The notes below the pieces were generated by a model, which did not search any database, was not told the origin of the DNA, and worked only from the letters and a program-made list of their open reading frames with translations. Shown here one piece after another: positions 23,395-34,249 of a DNA stretch of 64,000 nucleotides (positions are counted from its first letter, which is position 1; the number at the start of each line of letters is the position of its first letter). The translations under genes and the position numbers were made by a program. The stretch is taken from NCBI GenBank assembly GCA_015680685.1, contig MNCI01000651.1:1479832-1543831 (forward strand). The letters run 5' to 3'. This stretch comes from Gnetum montanum (taxonomy: Eukaryota > Streptophyta > Gnetopsida > Gnetales > Gnetaceae).

Positions 23395-25330
23395 AATAGA
23401 ACCAAATTGAGCTTGTGCATATATACAAAACTCAGCTTCAAAAAATGTTTTGAAATTGGCTCTACTAGGTCAGCTTTTAAAAAGTCAATGAATCCGTAGA
23501 GCTAAGGTAATCGGTCTTGGAAAGAGACTTTAAAGAGACCTTGCAATGTCAACTTCTAAGAAGAGCAAGTTCTTAGAACCAAACATAGGTTCTATGAAAA
23601 GGATCTACAAGGAAGTTTAAAATTAGTTCTACCAAGTCAACTTCATTCAAAGGGGAATATTCATAGGATTCAAAATGGTTCTACTAAAAGTACACTTTTC
23701 AACTCTGCCACATAAGCAATTATCCCTAATTCATAAAGCCAAAAAGAGGCTCTACAAAATGGTTGTATGAGCCACATCATAATTAGACCACATCATCTTG
23801 TAGAGGAAGCTCATAGAACCAAAATTGGATCTATAAAATGGTTCCACCTAATTTAGCTTCACAAGATTAGAAATATCAAAACTAGCTTTGATGTAGATTC
23901 TATGTGGTACACAAGCTATTATTGGAGAGGGTTTTTAGAACCAAAAAAAGGTTCTACAATAAAAATAGAAATGGTTCTACATGTCATGTCATCACTCAAG
24001 GAGAAAGCTTAATGCTAAGCTCTTTGTAGAATCAAAATATGGATCTATGAATAAGCATGGAAAATGGTTCTATCACATCAACTCTCTTAAGAAGGAAAGA
24101 TTTGTAGAACTGAAAAATGGTTCTACAAGTAGCTTGCTTTTTGGTTTTGCTAGATTAGCATAAGTTCATAGGACCAAAATTAAGCTCTACAAAATGCTTC
24201 TACAAGCCACATCAATAAAGCATATTGAAATAAGCTCATCTAAAGGATCAAACTTTAGCTCTACATGAAACTCCACTTTTACCTCTATCAAGTTAGCATT
24301 CAAAGTGATGCCAAGATCAAAACTAAAGTACATGATTTTTAGGACTAAAAATAAGCTTCACAAATAGCTTCTATATTAGTTCTACCATGTTAGCTTATAC
24401 GTAGAGCCAATTTGTGAAGGAAAAATCTAGCTTTACAAAAGGTATTGGAATTGGCTCTACCACATCAACATTCATCATGTTAGCTTCTTAATAGAATGAA
24501 TTCATAGAGTTGAAATCTAGCTCTAAAACAAGTTCACATTTTAGTTTTACCATGTCAGCTTCTAAAACGAACATCACTCAAAGAGCTTAAATTTGGTGCC
24601 ACAAACAAATTCTGCCACATTAGTTGTAGAACAAGTTTGTAAAGCTAGAAGTTAGTCCTATAAAAAAAAAGCTTATAATAAGCTCTACCATGTCAACATT
24701 TACATAGAATGAGTTTGTAGAACCTAAAAGTAGCTCTACGAAATGGTTCTTTGAGCCACATCAGGTTAGCAAATTTGCCTCAGCATGTCAACTCTTCAAT
24801 TGAATGAATTCATAAAACCTATAGGTGATTCTAAAAAATGACTCTATAAAGAATGGCTAAGAGTTCCAATAAGTCATGTCGGATTAAATAGAGTTACATA
24901 AGGTCCACACAAAAAAAGTTATGAGCTCAAATTATGTACATGTGCATTATATTTTTTAGTCTAGCCTAGTAAGTACAACAAAGGAATATGATGTAGCACG
25001 TACAGATGAAACTTAGTTCTACAAAGAGGGGTAAAAATTATTCTACATTCCACGTCAAAATTTTCCATGTCAACTTCCTTCATAGAACAAGTTCATAAGC
25101 CAAAAAATGATTCTACCAATAAGCTCTGTAATAGTTCTACAAGCACAATTCAAAGACTAGCTATGGGAATATATTGCCATGTCAACATAGGCGAAATTAA
25201 AATGCTAAGAGAAGCTCATTTGTAAAACTAAAGAATAATTCAAAAATTTAGCCTCTTTTCACAAGCCACGTTAGCTTTGTATTTTTAACCAATAGCTTAA
25301 AGATAGATCCATGAATTGATGAAAATGACA
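23395..25330 (+). repeat. Degenerate tandem array with hairpin motif AGAACC...GGTTCT
   Basis: Words such as AAATGGTTCTACA, GTAGAACCAAAAAT, AGCTCTACAAAA and AGCCACATCA/CCATGTCAGCTT recur in the same order roughly every 75-100 bp, with heavy divergence. Several units hold a short inverted repeat AGAACC-N7-GGTTCT (near 23576, 23937 and 24106) able to fold into a hairpin. No coding potential is supported. The array looks like an old satellite or the tandem subrepeat region of an unknown element. Confidence 0.7.
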
Positions 25331-28300
25331 CTACAAAGTTAGCATCTAAACCCATAAGCTTCAAATAACACTAGTATAGTAGCTCAATATCATCAAATCT
25401 TGTAACACATGTCAAAGAGTAATTTAAATAACCTATCGTCAAGCAAGCAAATTCTACTACGAAACTCTAAGCATTAACAAACAAGTCTAGGACAAATTTC
25501 AAGTTATAGAGCCATGGACAAGTAGAGCTGAGAATTGAAATAGAGGTATCATTAAATGTAGAAAAGCATTGACCAAGTTCTCCCATGATTCATTAGAAAA
25601 TTAGCTAAAATGCTTCACAAAGAGAGAGAAGAGGCATATCAAAAATTACAAGAAGAGAAGAGCATGGAAATTATTTTATTTCATGAGAGCTAAAGGAGAA
25701 CTACCACCTCAATATAAACAACACTTAATTTTTTAGAATATGATGATAATGATGATTACCAAAATTATAAATGAAACTTCCAAAAAGTTTGAATTGAGAC
25801 AAGTTTGTTCTATTGCAGGAACTTCATTAACAGAAATAACTAATTCTAAAACTAAGTATGGATGAAATAAGAGCTGAAGAAGTTATTAAGAAGCCTAATA
25901 ATGTTGAACTAGATTTAATAAATCAAGCTATTTACTTCTCATCAGTCATAAGAAGTTAGCGTAGTAGTTATCAATGGAAGGGCTCCATGTTCAAAGAATG
26001 AAGAAAATTTCCCAAAAACCCCAACAGTTGTCTAATAGCCTGTAGTTATATGAAGAGAACGTGAGGCATATGGAGTCTTAAATTTTATAACTGATGTAAC
26101 TACTAGAGGCTACTATCTAAAGCCCAGAGTAGATTTGTTAAAGGTATTAGAAAGTGGAAGAAATTTCTAGAAGAATTAGAAGAAAGCTTGTAAAGGTTGT
26201 TTTATGTAATGGCATGATAAATAGGTTCTATTTATTTCTTATAGCTTTCATCTCTTAACTATTATTTCTAGTTGAATAATTTTTCCTATTTTTTCTAGTT
26301 TAAGTATTTCATAGTTACACATGAATGGATTGCTAGTTTTGGAATAGGTTATTTTCTCTATGAGTGAAGGTTTAGCTTAAGTCTGCTATTCTAGTTGGAT
26401 GGGATAGCTTTAATAAGTGTGAGTCTTTAATCATTTTAACATAAAAATATTGTCATATTTATATAATTCTAAGCTTTATGAATAATTTTTTTCCTTGGTT
26501 TCTTACTCTATTTAACAAAACTTTTGCGATCTAGCTTCCAGAAGTCAGCTAGTAGATAGCTTAGAATTTAAGATTAACATTTTCTATAAAAGTGCCCATT
26601 TGTTGTGTGTAAATTTTAAAGCTAGACTTATAGGAGATCTATTCATTTTCTTTATTTATGTTAAGAGATAGCTAGAAGGAATAGTCATTAACTACATATA
26701 AGACAATAATTCAATAGATAGATCTTTCCATTTTGTAGATAACCTTATATTATTATCCCCACTTAGTCATATTTAGCTCATTTATAGTAATAGAAGCTAT
26801 TTGGAGGCATCCATGATTTGGTGATACCAGAGACCAGCAACCATCTAAAATGAGTAAATACAATAGAAGTTTCCCTTTGTAGCAACAAGAACCAAATTTG
26901 ATTTTAAAAGAAGAAGTTTCTAACCATAGTCTCTTTAGAAATCAACCAATTTGATAGGAAAAACTCATCAAGTATTTTGGTTTCATGAAGCATGTGTATC
27001 TCTTTACTTTTCATGCCTTGATTCATAATTGTGTACGTTAATATTTTTGGTTATACAAATAAATGCAAAATCTTCTTCAAATTTAATTAATTGTTTTCAA
27101 CATGATTTGGATGTGTATATTTGAATCATTGTATTCTTTAATATGTTTTCTCTTTATTTCAAATAAGAAATATTTCCTTGATAATTTCCAAATAATTAAT
27201 TAACTCATAGTGATCTTGATAATAAAGCCTTAAAAGAAGAACAAGTAGGGTTTGGATCAACTTGGTGAAATGGGAAAGAAACAATGATAAAATGACTAAC
27301 CTGAGAATTGTAAAGTGATGTATTGGCATGATATTAATGATGGGTTAAAGGGAATGTGAGGGTAGTACTCTATTTCATAGGTTCCAACTTCTACCAACCT
27401 AGAGATGCAACATAAAGCATAATTTATCATTAATCTATTATATCATTTAAACATCTGCTAACTTTTTATTCTTATCTAATGCTAAGCTTTTTATGTAGTC
27501 TTAACTAATCTCACCTAGCAACTGATAACTATTGTAGCCTTGGCAATACACAACATGAGCTTACACATTCATCATGCATAGGCAATCAGTACTCCACAAA
27601 TTCAACATACATAGACAATGGATTATCTCATTCAATGTAAATGGGTACTTCTTATATCTATAGATTTATCATGCATAGGTAATAGATGATTACCACATAA
27701 CTTCCTTAAGTCCATGGATTCATTATGCTAGACATCAAGCTAGTTATCTTACCATTCAAAACCATGATGCTTTTGGTTAACTAATGATATTGTACCTTTA
27801 TCCATATATCTTCTAAGAGGAAGATTCTTGAAGGAAGAGGAGGACATCACACCTACGTATTTTCAAAGCTTATAATCAAATGAGTATCCTAAAACTAAGC
27901 TTTTATTAATCTTGTTAATACACGTTAACCTTTATTTTCCTTTGGTTTCTTTGACTTATTAGTTTTCTTGAATGACAAGTTGTGATTTTGATTTCTTAGT
28001 TTGATTCCTTTCACATTGCTTAGATTCCCAATCTTAACTTTGATAGTATGTATCAACATTAGAATAGATCTCTAATTATGTTAATTTTTTAAATATTATC
28101 AAGTGTTATGTGCTTCCTAGGTATATTGTTATTTTATTAGTTTCTTAAGTTTTATTCTTGTTTTCTAGCATGTGCATATTTCATCTTTTCTTATCGATAT
28201 GGTCTTATTTTATTTCCAAAAGCTTATTTTATCATGAGATCTCTAATTTGATGCCATGCACTAATATCTTTGATTTCATGTCAAGAAAATCTTGGATCAA
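25331..28300. other. AT-rich DNA with a fragment related to element D
   Basis: No gene is supported. The segment at about 26300-26840 shares words with the right part of element D. One is TTTGGAGGCATCC followed by CCAGAGACCAGCAACCATCTAAA, seen in D at 34150-34196. Another is GGGATAGCTTTA near 26400, seen in D near 33738. It is therefore probably an old copy of the same LTR. The rest is unassigned. Confidence 0.45.
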
Positions 28301-29121
28301 TGCTTGGTATGCTAGTCATTCATTTTAAATCTTAAGCAAATTACATTGCTCAAGCATTAGTTTGATTGTCTTGGATGCTAATTTGCATCTATGCCCATTT
28401 GTAATTAACTCATAAAGTTGTATTGTTTGATCATGAATCAGTAGGGCCATCCTTAGGAAATAAAAGGGAAGTATCATTTCAGTTACAAAGAGATATAAGA
28501 AGTGAAGAAGTGTATGATGTATAACAAAGATTGTGAGATAAGCAAGAATGTAAGTAATTGATATCCAATGAAGAAGAAGAGGAAGAGGAAAAAGATTAAG
28601 TCAACAAATTATCAAACATTGTAAGGAAAGAAAAAAAAGTTACGATGATCAATCATTATAATCCATAACAAACTTCATATCTAAATAGTCAAAGATATTG
28701 TCAAACATCATTTGCCACAGAAGTGAAAGTGCAAAGTAAATAAGACTCTAAAAAGAAACAAAATCCAAGTTCCTAAAGAGAAAAAGAAGATCCAAGTTGA
28801 GCCAAGCATCATTTTGATCTAGTTTCTTAAATAAGTAGAAAAGATCAATTGGGAGGCTTCACTGAAGAAGATGCTACAAGGAAGTGTAACTAAGTTATAC
28901 ACAAAATTTATACATTAACCAATTGGTTGGGAATGACAACGGTCTCCATCAGAAGCCCAATCATCAAGTTGTAATCTGTAATTTATGACATTCATAAAGA
29001 TTCTTAAATAATAAGAATTATTAAGAAAATATTAAGTTGAGTAGTTATCAAATTAACATCCTAACAACAAGATCCTTGTGCATATTAGAGTTTTCTAATG
29101 ATGTATAACGAAAATCTAACA
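28301..29121 (+). repeat. 5' LTR of element B
   Basis: Pairs with 45547-46351. It ends TCTAACA, directly followed by the primer-site-like CAATATCAAAGC. The left edge is approximate. Confidence 0.7.
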
Positions 29122-29123
29122 CA

Positions 29124-29136
29124 ATATCAAAGCATG
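29124..29136 (+). other. Primer-binding site of element B (initiator-Met type)
   Basis: TATCAAAGC matches eight of nine positions of the TATCAGAGC core complementary to the initiator tRNA-Met 3' end, three bases after the LTR. Confidence 0.55.
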
Positions 29137-29147
29137 ATTATGGTTAA

Positions 29148-29152
29148 GAAAG
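29148..29152. repeat. Target-site duplication of element C, left copy (GAAAG)
   Basis: GAAAG abuts the 3' LTR and recurs at 43171-43175. Removing C rejoins element B as GGTTAAGAAAGTAATCAAGG. Confidence 0.88.
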
Positions 29153-30098
29153 TGATGAGTGGCGAGGTACCCCTACACTCAACCATACGAATACGAGCAT
29201 GTACGCGCGATCCGGTCGAACTCCGCAGACTAAATGCCTTAACGCCACAAGAAACACTTGGGGTTAATCGTTCGTTGTCTTCCCAGGCTTGCTTGTAGGT
29301 GTCACGGTGTATGGTTAAGCAAGTCTGAGGTATATGATTTTTTTGGTATTTTTCAGTTTATCTCCTAAGCTATGAGGGAAAGGGTTGAGAAACTAACTAA
29401 CTCTAACTAATGTCCTAAGTCTAAATTAACTAGCGTCAGCATCCGTTCCCACTTACCGGACACACCCTGAACTATGCAACTGCAGCTTACCAAACGCTAA
29501 TCGTTACTGGGATCGCCACACGTAACGCAAGTGCTCGAAGTGGTCGTACTGAGGCACCTATTTAGCCTACGTGTGATAAGCAGCCGATTCCTTAGCCAGC
29601 CGTACACACCCGTGGGTGCTCGTAACTAAGTCGTACTTATCACACGATCTAGCCTAGCAATGAGCAGCCGATTCCTCAACTAGCCGTACACATTGGACCC
29701 TGGAGTTACCAAGCGCAGAATCCTGGAATACGCTACTGGGTTACCAAGCAGCCAATGCTCGTAATTGAGTCGTACTCATGCATTGCGTCAAGCAGCCGAT
29801 TCCTTGACTAGCCGTACACGTCCGTAGACGCTCGTAATCAAGTCGTACTTGAACGCACTAGGAAAGCAGTAAATGAAAGCAATAAATGAAACCACGTGCT
29901 GCAAGGTTTATCCAATCAAGTTCGTCTTTATTGCCGTACACAACTTGGGTTCAGGTTACAAGCTGCTCGAATAAAGAGCCGTTCACTCTAGGACTCCTAC
30001 TGCGGGCACATGGGGAAAAATTCTAACTCTGGAGTGATCAATCTGCCAGAGCTTCGCTACACTAGCCAGGATTGGGAAATGAAGGGAGTGCCGCCTCT

Positions 30099-30107
30099 TA
30101 TTTATAG
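30099..30107 (-). promoter_or_regulatory. TATA box in 3' LTR of element C
   Basis: CTATAAATA on the minus strand. The palindrome array begins 15 bp upstream (minus sense), and a GC-rich GAGGCGGCACTCC follows downstream. Confidence 0.7.
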
Positions 30108-30122
30108 ATATGGCGGCGGGAC

Positions 30123-30197
30123 GCGATATCGCGTACGCGATATCGCAAGAGAAGACGCGATATCGCATACGTGATATCGCATGGGACGCGATATCGC
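30123..30197. repeat. Palindrome array GCGATATCGC (3' LTR of C)
   Basis: Five 10-bp near-perfect palindromes at 30123, 30137, 30157, 30171 (one mismatch) and 30188, spaced 14-20 bp. They fill nearly all of the compact U3 between the LTR end and the TATA box. Confidence 0.85.
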
Positions 30198-30223
30198 GGC
30201 CTAGTGCAAGTCGCGTCTCATCA

Positions 30224-31002
30224 TACCCCCATGACTGAATGAAAACTCGTCCTCGAGTTCCTTACAATGATATCAGGTAGGTATGGGATTATTAGGGGAA
30301 ATGGAACTAATGGGATGACATGTGAACGGTCTTTATTACAAGACTTGACAAAACTGGTGTTCATGACAACAAGGGTGAACACCTTATTACAATGACATCA
30401 GGCCACATTTGGCAGCTGAGAGAAAAGAGGAGAGAGAATAGAAGAGAAGAAGAGAGAAGAGTCTTGTTGCTGCCAATGCCTAGATTGCGCCTTCCGTTGT
30501 CCATCCGTAAGCGCATTATCCATTCTACTCCTTGCATAGCTGCTTCAGCGCTGCTCCATTCCAAGTGTTTGCTCCAGATCCATTCCGTTGTTGTATGATT
30601 GCCATCTGCACACACAACACAATCATATATTAGCAAGGGTAATTGAATCATTAAGTAAAGAATACCTTGCCTCGGTTTAGGTTCATTGGCTAGGTTGTGG
30701 TATGGCTGATATGGATCTGGGAAAATGTAGATGATGACTACCGAAGGTGTAGGGGTTAAGGAGAAAAAACGAAAAAATCCGGGGCTTAGGAGAAAAATCG
30801 AAAAATCAGGCCCCGTACCCCCATGACTAATCGCGAACCTCCGGTAGCGTTAGAATGGAGAAAGAAAAGGAGTAAGAAAGATAGGTGAAAGGGGACAACT
30901 ATGGCATTGGTGAAATGGATGTCAAGATGGAAATGAACAAAAATAAAATTAATTGCAAAAATATTAAGGAAAAGAAGTTAACTAATGTTCCAAATAGGAA
31001 TG
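30224..31002 (-). other. Non-coding 3' region of element C, proximal part
   Basis: Between the 3' LTR and element D. The first bases read CATGGGGGTA on the minus strand next to the LTR and may be the polypurine tract. It aligns with 2129-2700 in element A. A segment near 30750-30830 (AAAAATCGAAAAATC words) has no counterpart there. No gene is supported. Confidence 0.6.
30998..31002. repeat. Target-site duplication of element D, left copy (GAATG)
   Basis: Directly precedes TGTTGG and matches 34250-34254. Confidence 0.82.
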
Positions 31003-31149
31003 TGTTGGCACATTTTGGCCATTTCATGGAACAGGCTTTATAAGGTTATGGTGATTTTTGAAAAATTTAAAACAGATTGTTGAGATTTTATTTCTTCACC
31101 TTGAAGTCGACCATGTTGATTAAGACAAGCTTTTGCTAATTGGTTCACA

Positions 31150-31400
31150 TCCACAAAGGCATGGTTGAATGTCCCAAAACAAAGATGGTGCGGACATTCT
31201 AGAGTTAAATAAGGTGACAGTTGAAGATGTAAAGAAACGCCCGGGGCAGCTTGCAAAGATTCGGAGCCTACTGTTTCACAATGAATTAAAAGCTAAGCAT
31301 CTGAAAAAAAATAAAATCAAAAACATACCATCGACTTTTCAAAAGGGAATATCGAAAACCAAACCAAGGTAAGGAGACCACGCTGCGCAGTTGCAGCCAC
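31150..31400 (+). pseudogene. UTP14-like gene fragment inside element D
   Basis: The plus strand encodes VEDVKKRPGQLAKIRSLLFH, then NELKAKHLKK, and after a one-base shift in a run of A, KKIKSKTYHRLFKRE. This is the conserved KMRSLLFR-x-E-x-KAKRIKKIKSKTYHRLL block of UTP14, a nucleolar protein of the small-subunit processome. A splice-donor-like AAG|GTAAGG follows near 31369, suggesting capture of genomic DNA rather than a spliced transcript. The fragment is only about 70 codons, has no start context of its own and is frameshifted, so it makes no UTP14. Confidence 0.75.
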
Positions 31401-31841
31401 CGAGAATTGCGAGGTCGATCCAAAGAGATGGACGCGCAGAGCAATGGTGGCGGTAGCAGTGACATCATTAGCAAGAGTAGAAACAGTAACAGCGAGGAAC
31501 GACCTAAAGGCACCCACCATGGAAAATAGCCTTGTCACCGGCGAGGAAGCGCCCGCTCAAACAGTAGATACTATTTCAGCAATGTAAGACCGCTATGAGG
31601 AATTGGACACCCAAGCTCTGGTCGACGACGCCACGTACAGACACTGCTGCAATTTTGTGGATTCAAACCTTTGAATGGTGGAATCGCCCAGGGACCTGAC
31701 CTATTTATGCCAAAACCCTCGTATCCGAACTTGCACCTCGACATTCCGATCCTCCTTGTTTCACATGCAAATTTGAGCAGAAATTTAGAAAGCGGATGAA
31801 CAACTGTTGCTGCTGGCCAATCTCTGACAATGTAGGAAGCC

Positions 31842-32235
31842 ATGCCTGGCATGAACAAGGAAATACTGAACAAAAAAAAAGGGTATGATTCCATCTTCTC
31901 AAAGAGGGACGGCAAAGACAGAGGAGACACACAGTTCGATGATTTCGTAATCTACAATCCTGATCAGGCTATTCCCAGGTACGTGGTTCATTACAAGAAT
32001 CTCAAATGTGACCCTACAAACTACATCCCCACAACCATCTCTTCTTCCTCTGACAATCTCATTTGAATCAAGTACGAGAAATCTCCAATGTTCTTAGGGG
32101 ACAGCCCTGAAGAGTACCATTTCCGGTTGGCAGAGTCCCAGTTTTTCAGAATGTCAAGCAGGCAAGAGTACAAGGATCTCCAGCAGTTCTTGAGCTTCTG
32201 CACCGTCATGTGCATCAATGACCATTCTCTGTAAG
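31842..32235 (+). pseudogene. Second host-protein-like fragment inside element D
   Basis: A 74-codon plus-strand frame reads KKGYDSIFSKRDGKDRG, then FDDFVIYNPDQAIPRYVVHY. After one stop the same frame continues with EEYHFRLAESQFFRM. The first part resembles the C-terminal strands of PARP-type ADP-ribosyltransferase domains (E/D-FVIYNPxQxxPRYxVxY), but I cannot name a family with confidence. Codon and base use is richer in GC than the surrounding LTR DNA. It probably came from a host gene other than UTP14, since the two blocks are separated by about 450 bp of unrelated, non-coding-looking DNA. Confidence 0.4.
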
Positions 32236-32735
32236 CGTTCCTGGAACGACGCTAGTGGAGCCTGCTATGCTTAACAAAAAAAATCACCTGTTTTTCCAAA
32301 CACATCATTGGATCTTCCGTGGTCACATCAGGTTTCATACAGAATGGCATCCCCAGTGTCAAAGAGAGAGAGGCATAACGCGGCAAGTTGTAACCCTAGT
32401 TTCAGCGCCTACAACACGTGAGCCCGATAGATATGATTAAATATATAAAGTTTTCTGCAGCTTGGCCAAGGGGAGATAGATGATCAAATTTTATTTATTG
32501 ACCTTTATGTTATTCCTAAATATACATATATAAAGTTATATGTATAGCTATTTTATAAAAAGAGGGATTTATGGACATTTCCAACTATAGCTTTTATTTA
32601 TATAATTGTAACTTTATGTGGAAGTTGTAACTTCCTAGCCTTAATCCATGATGTAGGCCACTTGTCAACTAAATGGGCTACTTCTCAACCACCAAGGACA
32701 CGTGTCAACTGCAACTTGTTTCTCTCCATGGTGAA

Positions 32736-32818
32736 CACTTGGCAACTGAGCGAAGACACTTGGCGACTAAGTGAAGACACTTGGCAACTGAATGAAGACA
32801 CTTGGCAATTACATGGGA
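32736..32818 (+). repeat. 21-bp tandem repeat in U3 of element D
   Basis: Four copies of CACTTGGCAACTGAATGAAGA-like words in a row, the last degenerate. A second short repeat (CTAACTTGTTGGGCAAGTAA, twice) follows at 32887-32929. Both lie within 300 bp upstream of the TATA box. Confidence 0.85.
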
Positions 32819-33013
32819 CACATGTCAGATGCAGCATTTTTATCTCTTTTGTGGTTGAAACCACCCAAAATTGTTGTAACTTACCTAACTTGTTGGGCAA
32901 GTAACCTCCTAACTTGTTGGGCAAGTAATCTCCTAATTGGTTGGCCAGGTTACTTGGGAGAGAAGTTAGGTGAGATATTTTTGAATATGTAACTTCCCTA
33001 CCTACCTTGGAAC

Positions 33014-33023
33014 CCTATAAAAA
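33014..33023 (+). promoter_or_regulatory. TATA box of element D
   Basis: CTATAAAAAG on the plus strand, downstream of short tandem repeats and about 30 bp upstream of a likely transcription start region. It sits in the opposite orientation to the promoter of host element C. Confidence 0.65.
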
Positions 33024-34249
33024 GGCTTCAAGGGTCAAGGAGGAAATCATCACATATCATCATAACATTGGGTCTCATACATCACACTTGGGATCAAAGA
33101 GCATTTTGTAAAGAAGAAAGTGTGAACGATTGCTTGCAAGATGGCTTGCTAGAATAAAGATTTCAGCCTCTTTGTCATGGTCCTGTGAGTTATGCATTTC
33201 ATTTTTTGTTTTGTTTAAATTGTTTAGCTAGTGGTTTAGATAGTATCATCCTTGGCAAGTAATTTTGGGATTTTTAGATTGCTCTTATTGTTCTTGTTGC
33301 CCGATAGAAATTTCTATTAAAATTTTGCCATAGAAGCGCTTGTGTTTAAAAGCCTTAAGAGCATTTTAGTAGTAAATTTCATTATTGTGCAACGTGTGGG
33401 AACTGCTATTGGGATTGTTGTAAGAGAGCCTCTGTTTGTAGTCACGCCGTTGAACAATTCAGTAGTCGAGAGGGTTCAGAAAATCTTTGGTATTTTGATG
33501 GGACCAGAATAGCTTCTTTTTATCTTTAAAGTGAATTCTCGTGGTATTTCAATCAGAAATTGTCAAGTCTTTTAAAGGTTCTGTTTGAATGCAATCGTTG
33601 ACATCTATTATCTAGTCAAAATGGAGTCTCGTACGTGGTAGTTTACGCAGCAATTTTTGGTAGCATAATAGGATTGTCTTGAAGATATTGCTTGTTTGAG
33701 CCTTGGAAGTTTGAACAATTCGTAGATATTGAATTTGGGATAGCTTTATTGCGAAGTGTTTACTCGTGTCATTTTACCTTGTTTAAATATTTGAGGTCTA
33801 CACAAATCTGCTTTCTTTTCTTTTCTGCTTATTTCCATCGAATCTTGCTCTATTTCTAGTTTTCTTGTGGAACTATCTCTTTCTCTGGGGAAAATTAGGA
33901 GTAGATTGCGGAGTTGTGCTCAAATGTTTTTGCAAAATTTTATTTGTTACAAGTAGGTATTATAAGGACCGCGTAGACTAGGCAAGTGAACAAAATAGAA
34001 AATTTTCAAGAGCTCACAGTACTTGGCAAAGTTGGCTGAATCTCTTTAAAGTAAGTCATTTGTAGTTCACACACAATGCAATTGTTACATTTTACACAAC
34101 CACACGCCGCAACAGCACATACACATACTCACATTAACTACTGAGTTTATTTGGAGGTATATGGGCCTTGGTGTTGCCAGAGACCAGCAGGCATCTAAAT
34201 CCTGTTCGAGGACACTTGTTGGCGGTCGCGTCCCAAACGGTCCCCAACA

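Larger units (their letters stand above)
29153..30223 (-). repeat. 3' LTR of element C
   Basis: 1071 bp with TGATGAG/CTCATCA ends. In the minus sense it has a compact U3 of about 120 bp with a GCGATATCGC palindrome array, then the TATA box, then a long R/U5. The R/U5 carries three copies (near 29580, 29663, 29792) of a repeat starting GCAGCCGATTCCTT and containing CTAGCCGTACACA and AAGTCGTACT. Confidence 0.92.
31003..34249 (+). mobile_element. Element D: long solo-LTR-like insertion carrying host gene fragments
   Basis: A 3247-bp insertion within C. Its ends are TGTTGG and CCAACA, and the flanks are GAATG at 30998-31002 and 34250-34254. The insertion is confirmed by comparison with element A, where the flanking sequences are adjacent. 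The plus strand has a TATA box at 33014 followed by R/U5-like T-rich DNA, so it reads as one LTR of about 2.0 kb U3 plus 1.2 kb R/U5. No internal region, gag or pol was found, and the two ends are not repeats of each other. This supports a solo LTR left by LTR-LTR recombination. U3 includes pieces of host genes (31150-32240). A complete short non-LTR-type element is less likely given the TG...CA ends and the 5-bp scar. Confidence 0.8.

Noticed and set aside
23395-25330. CRISPR-like array
   Set aside because: Repeats are degenerate, spacing is irregular, and the sequence is plant nuclear DNA with no associated genes.
31571-31930. Minus-strand ORF of 119 codons inside element D
   Set aside because: No recognised motif, and it overlaps the better supported plus-strand host-like frames; judged a chance frame in GC-richer DNA.
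34141-34200. Initiator-Met primer site at the TTGGTGTTGCCAGAG word in element D
   Set aside because: The match to TGGTATCAGAG needs an internal insertion, the word lies inside the insertion as defined by the GAATG scars, and no internal region follows.
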